Source: Ophiothrix spiculata (Eukaryota; Echinodermata; Ophiuroidea; Amphilepidida; Ophiotrichidae). From it: a stretch of DNA of 24,313 nt. The notes below the pieces were generated by a model, which was not told where the DNA came from, did not search any database, and was given only the letters and a program-made list of their open reading frames with translations. Of this stretch, positions 8,777 through 17,700 are shown in pieces. Numbering within the stretch: the stretch's first letter is position 1; every line of letters begins with the position of its first letter. The DNA lies in assembly GCA_000969725.1 (NCBI GenBank), contig JXSR01S022886.1; one strand, given 5' to 3'. The translations under genes and the position numbers were made by a program.

Positions 8777-11700
8777 GTAAGTACACCGTGTAAACTAGAT
8801 GTAATTGGCAAGCAAGTATAAATGATTTGTAAGCAATTAACAGACTGTAACACAACAGACTGTAAGTTGTAACACATCCTGCCCCCGCCCGGACACCTAG
8901 TCCTTGGACCTGCCACCTTGTCTTGTACTGTCACCAGGCATGACATGACCACTGGCACTGCCCCTTGATCAGGACACGATTTAACATGTCCACAATAGTT
9001 GTTCAATTTAATTAGTGAAAGCTTCTGTAGTCTTAGACTTAGTCTTAGAGTTTTGAGCGAAACAAATTTTTCCCGGGCCGGGCGGTTTTCGTCCCCTTGT
9101 TTCCTTGGGCAAGAAACTTTACTCTACTTGCTCCGTGGTCGGACAGTCACGTAAAGCCGTGGGTCCCCTGTACGAATAGACTCCTTCATGGGGTATGCAT
9201 GTTATGCAAGTACTTGTATCATTGATTGATTGAAAACAATCTTGAAAAGGGACCACCGTGACTGCTGCTTGGTCTTGGAACGTTGAGGAGTACCAGCAAG
9301 AAGAAAAAACATACAATAACGAATTAAATCCAACAACAATATCGTTGACCATTGGTGGAGTGTGTCGAGATCCTGTTGGAGGGCTTTGGAGTCGTTAGTA
9401 TTGTTGATCGGGCGATAAAGCAGGCAATCGTCAGCAAAGAGTCTGATTTTACATGAGATCCCTGATGGTAAGTCGTTAATGAATGTTAGAAATAGCAAGG
9501 GACCAAGGACCGTTCCTTGCGGGACACCTGATGAAACTGGTACCCAGTTGGAAGACTCGCCATCCACCATGACTCTCTGAGATCTTTTTGTCAGGAAGTT
9601 ATCTATCCAGGACAGAAGAGAGCCTCTGATTCCATAATGGTTCAACTTTTTGAGCAGACGTTGGTGCCAAACACATTGGTGTTAAATACCTTTACACATC
9701 AACTCAGGTATTACTAAGAGTATAAGAGGGGAGGTTAGTCCTGGCACCATGACTTGACTTGTGTCAAGTCATGGGAAATGCTATGTAGTATAAAACTGCC
9801 ATTTAAGCATGTCTGTACAGACCATCTGAGGACTAAGTCCACACCTCAAATTCAACCAAAATATTGAAGCTGTTGTAACATTGGATATCCGAATTTGACA
9901 ACCTCAGATTTGTTTACGTCCAGATTTTGGATGATAAATTTCATCTTTTGGTTTAATTAGGTTTGTAATGATTCTACACGATTAAAAGATGTTGCATATA
10001 TGCAGAGTGGATTTTTCTAGGCTTTTAATTTTTCAAATATTTCATGTCAAAACTTAGAAAGCTTAAATGGCCAAAGTACTACACATTATTCCTGTGACCT
10101 AGGACCTATAGAAATTACAATACCCAATGATAAAAGTTAATGATGGTCCATAGTTACTAGCTAGGTCTAACGCCCCTTGACCGCAACGCCGCAATGGCCA
10201 AAAATTGGCCAACCCGGTTTTTCTATTTTTGTCTTCAAGTTGCGTACATCGATGTTTGACAAGAGCAAGAGCATTAGTTCCACTAACTAAAACATTAATT
10301 GCGACGACTAGTGGGACATTTGGACTTGAAAAATCTGAGATTTTGTAAGTTTGTTTACATCATTTTGACGCCATCTTAAGTCTGTCAAGTTTGTTGAACT
10401 CGGCAGTCCAACTTTGGAATTTTGTCGATTTTTGGTACATGAAAGCATTTGATCATGAATTCTTCTTGAGCGAGTGCTATTTGATAGTGATCACATACAT
10501 ATGTTGCTTCAAGAGGTGCATCTGCTTCGTATTTCAAAATTTTGTCGGCGTTTCGCAGAAGTCAATGGCTGTTAGCCCAGACCCAATATGTAATGAAATG
10601 GAGTATGGGTCTGGAAACTCAGACTAATAGTTACAGCCCTGGGACTAGAGGGGAGGTAAGAGGGGAGCGTGGCTTAGAGCATTGGATTCATAATCAAATA
10701 CATTTGTCTGTCGTGGGGTCAAATCCTGGTCTCGGCTCTCTGTATGTCTCCCTTGTTTCCCTTAAGCAAGCAAATTTGCTCTACTTACTTAGTGCTTCGG
10801 AGGGCACGTAAAGCTGTCGGTCCCATCTGAATTGTTCCTGACACACTGTCGGGTGTAAAAGAATGTCACGGCTAAGCTATGGCCATTCAAAATAAGAGTA
10901 GAGGAACCGATCACCTGCAACCGTGACCATATGTCAAAATATGTCTTCTACTCTAGAACAAGAGTACATAGTCACTATTAGTGATGGGCCGATTAATCGG
11001 CCGGATCGGAAATCGGCCTGATTTTACTGAGATCGGTGACAAATCGGGATCGGCAAAAACCACAGAATTCTACCGATTCAGCCAACAGATCCATACATAC
11101 CACAACAGCCCCATAAAATGTGTTTAAAGTGCAAGCATTCTGCCTTGTTGGACTAAACAGACTAACAAAGTAACTTGTGTTCATTTCTTTTATTGTCAAT
11201 CTTGATCATTATTTCGATTTCTACATTAAATGATCAAATTCATGGAAAACGTACCAGTGATACTTAAAACACTTTCTTGCTGTTGAGAGTTTAAGTAACT
11301 TCATAACAAGATCGGTATCGGATCGGGCCGATTATTTGAAAATCGAATCGGGAATCGGAATTATAGATTTAGGGTGGATCGGCCCTACCTTACCTTAGTC
11401 ACTATAAGTTATCAATTGGGTGAAGTGGAGGTATGTTATGAGAAATACTCGTGCGCGAAGTGTCATATCCGGGCGAAGCGCAGCTGAGCCTGGATATGAC
11501 ACTGAGCGCACGAGTTTTTCCCATAACATATCGACGCTGAACCAAATAATGAATTTACCATGTATCGGTACCACTAAGTCAATCTTAATTTTTAAACGTA
11601 TTTTATTTGTTTTTTTCAACTTTGTAAGCTTTATTTCACAAAAAATAACAAAAACGAACCACTTTTGGTGAACGTTTTAATCTACATAGTACTGCGCATC

Positions 11701-14700
11701 CCTACAAATTTAAAATGCAACGTTCCGACGCGCTCAGTGTCATGATATAAGTGCGTCTGACACGCTCAAGGTATGATACGAAATATATCACAGCAGCAGC
11801 TTTTCCAAATATGTTCATAAATTCTCTTAGTGGTATGATAATATTTATTACCTTCAAAGTATATCATCTCTCTAGGACCAGAGAGCTCATCTAGATGCTG
11901 AAAAGACTTTGATGAGAATAAGCATAAAAGTAGAAGTAGTTCTAAGAAAAATGTATACACTGTAGTTTTTGTGGCAGTGATTTGTGTATGGATACGTGTT
12001 AATGAACGTAGACACAGACCATCCTGAAAATCATGCTGCATGCCACCCTCTTTATAGGCCTAATGCTTCTAAAACAAATCCACTTCCACTTTTGTTCAAA
12101 TAAATTTCTGTTTTCAAAATTAAGAGCCTTGCCCTTAGGTAACAGAATTGTAATTTTCACAAATTTTATGCACAATGAAGAAGCAAAAGAAAAAATAGAA
12201 TAGCTTCACTTGCACATACTTCCGGGACTCATTTTTTGAAATTTCATGAATTTGATGACGGAGAAAACTACTATCTGATGCATTGGACTGTTATGAAAAA
12301 TATAGATACCTAGTGAAGTATTTTTGTACCAGTACCAAAATCAAAATACATTTTGAAACAATCCAAACTGTTATATTTCTTCATATATAGTAGTTGAATG
12401 CAATTCATACACTCCGCATGTGCTGCACATGTCGCCTAGCCAATCAGAACGCAAGAATATAAAGTATGCGGAGTGCAGTGGATTTTCACAATTTGCACTG
12501 TGCATGTTGCATTCCGGTTTGCGTGGTGGGCGTTTAGTGCGTATGCATGGGCGTCATTTGAAGGGGGGGGGGAAAGGGGGACACGACAATATTAGGTGTC
12601 CCCCCACAGTTTTGAATTCAAACAATTTATTCTCCCCTGGACCCCCCACACTTCAAAATGAAATGACGCCCATGTGCAAATGAATGTTTCATTGTTTTTG
12701 TCGGGTGATTATTTAGTTTAGAGAAATTTTGGATTTTGATGGTTCTTTTCACAAAAAAATGCAATATTATTTTTCTGTCGTGTATCAATTAGATTAAATT
12801 AGCATTCCATAATGCTCGTAAAATGAGACAAAATCAATGCACTTGCGGTAAATTTTGATTGCTGTCCAATGCACTTGGACGCATCAAAATTGACCGCGCG
12901 TGCATTGATATTATCTCATTTCACTCACGTATGAAATGCACATTTATTAACCTATAATCAATGTTTAAAACCATGAAGTGTTATACATGTAAGATTTGAA
13001 ATGCACATTTCATACAATTTGTGAGGACAAATTTGACATTTTTCATAGGACAAATTTGACATGTTATTATGATTGATTTTCTTCTTATCAGTTTATTTTG
13101 TCTTTTTGTTCATGTACTTTTAGGAGGAGTTGAGAAATTACAAGACAACAAGAGCTTGGGCATTCGTGAAAGCAAAGCATTATCATTCAATTGAAATTCA
13201 GGTGTTGGAGGAAGCATTCATTGTCCGCGGGCAATGCAATGCATCCAAGTCTACCGAACACAGTGAAGTAAAATGGCTTTACATCGTCCTGTCCTCGTCC
13301 GGAGAAATATATGAATCATTTTGTACCTGTGCTGTTGGGTGTGTATTTATAACTAAAAAAAGAAACTTGTATCTATAGTTGCTTGGTTTATTTTGCTGAA
13401 TATTGTTATTGATTTTTTTTTCAATTACAGACTTAAGCTTGTGGTGCTCTTGGTGTTTGCTCCCCAGACTTCCTGTCATCACGTGTCAGAAATCTATCTG
13501 TTGGTCCCATGATTGATCCCATATAAAATGTATGGTATATGTAAACAAACACCTACTGTAGTAGGAGTTAGTAGTAGGAGTTTGTTTACATTAAATAAAC
13601 ATTTAATTGTTTGAAAAGGTTATTCACACCAAGACAATGGTGCGAATTAGTTTGACTCCCTATCTAATTTGCACCGACACTAACCCTAACTCTAATGCTA
13701 ACCCTAATGCTAACCCTTACCCTAATGCTAACCTAACCCTAATGCTAACCCAAGTTACCCAACCCTAACCATCTCGGTGCAAATTAGATAAGGACTAGGA
13801 GTCTGAATAACCACTTTGTGTTTACAATAAATGTAGTTTTTCGAATCAGAAATAGTGGATCATTTGGTAAATTCTATATGTATGTGAAGGGACTTCCGTT
13901 TGAGGGTCGTGTTTGTGTGAAGACAATTATTTCAGATCTCTACATGGGGTTACTGATCTTAAACACCTACTGGGTCTACACATTGCAAGTCTCCATGATT
14001 GAAATTACCCTGGGAAAATACACAAAGGAAAAGAGACGAGCACCCAGACCTACTAAATTGCAAGCCCTTTGGACAGTAAGTGCAATATGTGGTGTCGAAG
14101 TGGTTCAATAAATTACCAATGGGGTAAGTTGCTTCTTTGATTGTGTAGTAATGAAAGGAAATGTTTACCTTACATCAGATCTTAAAACCTCTGAAAACCA
14201 TAGAAATGATTTTAAGACCTAAGACATGTACATTTTGTAGAACCCGGCCAACTGTATTTTACACAAATAGTGATAGACTAAGATCTGACTAATTACTTCC
14301 AATTTCCATGCTATAATTGTAAATTCAAACTTGAATCTTCACTGATCATGTTGGTATTTTAAATTTTGCATTCTACCAGATGACCGTCCTAAAAGCCTCC
14401 TATTCCTGAGCCCTGTATGTGTTGATTAGGAAACAAGCTTAGTTCTGACCTTATGATATGTTTGTTCAAGGCATTGGATACCAGAATGTAACAAGAACCC
14501 ATGTCTACTTTTTCAAATTTTAGTTATACATGAAAAACTTGCCTATCTTTGCTGCATGTATATGTAAGGCCAGTACAATGTCAGTTAAAATATTTATGAA
14601 TTGAAATTTAAAAAAAAAATCATTAATTTATGTTTTAAAGTCACATGTATTAAGATTCATTGGCCGAAATATATGTGATTTTGTAGCAAGATTAAGAGAG

Positions 14701-17700
14701 CTCACATATATTTTAGATGAGCTCTTTTATCAGAGGGGCCAGTCAAGTATAACGGTCCTCAAAATGCAAAACAACATACCCCATTTCATCTGGTTGTTGG
14801 TCACACATGCTTACCTGTATTACTTGACTGGCCCCATGGGTCTTTTGCTATTGAAACATACACATGCAGTGGAATTGATTTATTCTTTATTATATAATCT
14901 TAATCACGGTTCTAATGGCAATTATTACATTCTGGTTTTCAAATGTCAATCTTGTATTTGAACACATTGAATTTTGTTGTCAATGATTCACACAAAAATT
15001 TTGACATTAAATTTTCGATTCTTTTTAGCTCTTATCAAAATTATGCAGACAAAGAATCCTGCTTCTTTCAGCACTAAAGATTAAGACCCATGGAAAAGCA
15101 AGTCATCAATGAACCACATGCTTTATACTTGACACTTGCTCAAGACATTGTATAAATAAAATCTAATTTGATATGGGTTCTGATTCGAAGCTAAAGATCA
15201 TGTTGGATTGAAATTAATAGGAAAAGAGGTTGCCATTTTTTGATAAAGTCACATTTGTGGTTTTAAATATAATGAGAAGTTTGTCCTTTTTGAATATGAA
15301 TCAGACATCATTTTCAAGTAGAGAAATAAAATGGTTTTTAAATATGCTCCCTCTTTCATGCAGGATTCCTTGGTATCATAATTTTGAAAATAGCTCTTTT
15401 GCCCCAAGATCATTATGGGCATTAACAAATTGATTTGCAACCTTTATCATTGTGATGTACGAAGTACTTGTTTTTAAACTGGTATTCATTTTGCTACCAA
15501 TTAACATGTACTAGGCACAGATCTTTGAGTATTCTTTTAAAAGGATTACTGAACACAAGGTGAGGAAGCAAAATGATACCAGTTGTAAAGCAAGTAATTT
15601 GTACTTTACAATGTATCTTGTCAGAGTGCAGATAGCATTAACTAACCCACTGGTACATAGTGTATATCCATCATGGATATTGTGGTGCAAATCCACAACC
15701 AGTGAAACTAACATATTATCTGCACAGACATCAATGTGCATTTTGTATTAAAAAAAAGTGAAGATGATCAGAAGCTCACTGCATGCTTTCAAATCAATGG
15801 GCATGAACAAAAAGATTCAAGTGCATCATTGCTTCAAAGTGATATGTGTTTCCTTTCCGTTAATTGTGAATCTGGGTCAGTAACTGATATTTGTGTCCGG
15901 GTAACCACCCGAGTTCTGCAGGTTCCGAAGGCGACGCTATGCGAGACCAAAAATTGGCGACAATGGGAGAAATGATACCCTTTCTGATAACATAAATCTA
16001 CCATATCTGTTCGAATGGCTGCATACCCTATTCGGGATTAAAAATGTTCAAATGAATACCCAATCTGAGACCGTACAAAAATGTGACAAAATAATTGTCA
16101 CAAGAAATCATAGGTAAAATTAAACTATGACCATTTAAACACCTTTAAAAAGGTGTTTCAAGGTATTTAAAACACTCTTATTTGCAATTTAAGGCATAAT
16201 TGTTCAGTCTTTCTTAGTTTGATGCTTATTAAAGACTTACAAGCCAAATTTGGTGCCCTATGTGAGCGACCTCCCTGACTACACCAATGTAATGATCTTC
16301 AAATCATTTTGAAACTGCTATTATTGTGATACTCTTAAAAGTCAATGATTCAAAGCTTTAATTATATTTTAACTTCACTTCCTAAGGCTAAGTGTTACAT
16401 ATTTTTTTTTGTAAATACCTGTACGGTAAAAAATCATTTTTTTTTATATATTTAATCATGAAGGGAATGCACCAAATGTACACATGTAGCTGGGTTTATT
16501 TTCCAACTTCAAGAACTTATAAGCAATGGGAAAGACATCTCTACAGATCATACATACACATCAGGATCTTGCACTGACAGACTTTGTGAATGGAATGTTC
16601 CAAAAGGTAAGTGACAAAGTTTGTAAAATAAGATCTGAACTTGACCAAATGTGCAATACTCATGATGTTTCAACCAATAAGCCAGATGATGGTGCTATGC
16701 ATATGAATTTTAATGTTCCAATTTTACAGGAAATCGATTGCAATATGGATTGTGATGATAAAAATGTTCCACCTTGCAGTGTTTTTCTGATGTAAAGCCC
16801 GAGGTAAAGAAGATCATTAGAAACCTTCTCAACAAAACCAGCCCATTAGATCCTTTACCCACTTGGTAATTAAAACTATGTGCTGATGTTTTCTTACCAG
16901 TTAGGCATAGATAAGGTCTATTATCACAGTCACATAAAGCTGTGGGTCCCCTGTACGAATAGACTCCTTCATGGGGTATGCATGTTATGCAAGTACTTGT
17001 ATCAATGATTGATTGATTGATCAGTCATTCTTTCAAGCCTGGTAATCTTCCTCAGATCCGGCGGGAAGCTGTCATCACGCCATTAATGTCTTAAAAAATA
17101 ACCGCCCTGTGTGAAACCTCCCCACTCTCGGTAAACTGATTGAATATTCCGCCGTTTCTAGATTTAAATAACATATTCAGGATAATGACCTCACTGAAAT
17201 CAACCAATCTGCTTACAAAAGTTCCCATAGTACCAAAACTGCCCTTCTTAAGGTTTCTAAAGACATATACATTGAGCTTGATAAAGCAGTCATGTTGGTT
17301 ATGTTAGATCTGTTGTCTGCATTGAATACAATTGACCATGATCTTCTTGTTAATCGGATGCAGACCAAACGGAATATGGAATTACAGGTTCAGTAATTGA
17401 TTTTTACAGCTACCTGAAGGATCGCACATCCAGAGTTTCTATACTTGATTAATATTATGATTATAATCCACTTGAGTACGGCGTTCCCCAGGCCAGGGCT
17501 CGATTGCAGGTCCACCAATTTTCACTGCTTATGCCCAGCCTGTCACAAAAATTATCAGGCGTTTTAAGGTTGGGTATCTTATTTATGCTGATGACACACA
17601 TCTCTGTTAGTTTTGATCCAAAGTCTTAAGAAGATGTTGTTGCTGCAAAAACTAGGCTTAACTGCATCGCTGAGATTCGATCGTAGATGTTTTCTAATAA

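Noticed and set aside
10391..10811. Two overlapping + frames of 78 and 89 codons
   Set aside because: The second is a translation through SINE copy 2. The first shows no domain and no splice context.
13432..13530. Possible continuation of exon 2 after TTACAG at 13431, with Cys-His-His nearby
   Set aside because: The Cys/His spacing is wrong for SWIM and the frame soon stops. Exon 3 gives a proper C-x-H.
13818..14111. 97-codon frame containing Lys-Glu-Lys-Arg-Arg-Ala-Pro-Arg-Pro and a donor-like ACA|GTAAGT, considered as an exon between SWIM and YqaJ
   Set aside because: The exon 2 to exon 3 junction is in phase and restores the zinc ligands. Adding this block would break the SWIM finger, and no acceptor joins it in the right frame.
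16526..16795. 89-codon frame across exon 3 and the start of intron 3
   Set aside because: It is out of frame with the SWIM/linker peptide and cannot join exon 4. The acceptor-like TTTTACAG at 16723-16730 leads nowhere recognisable.
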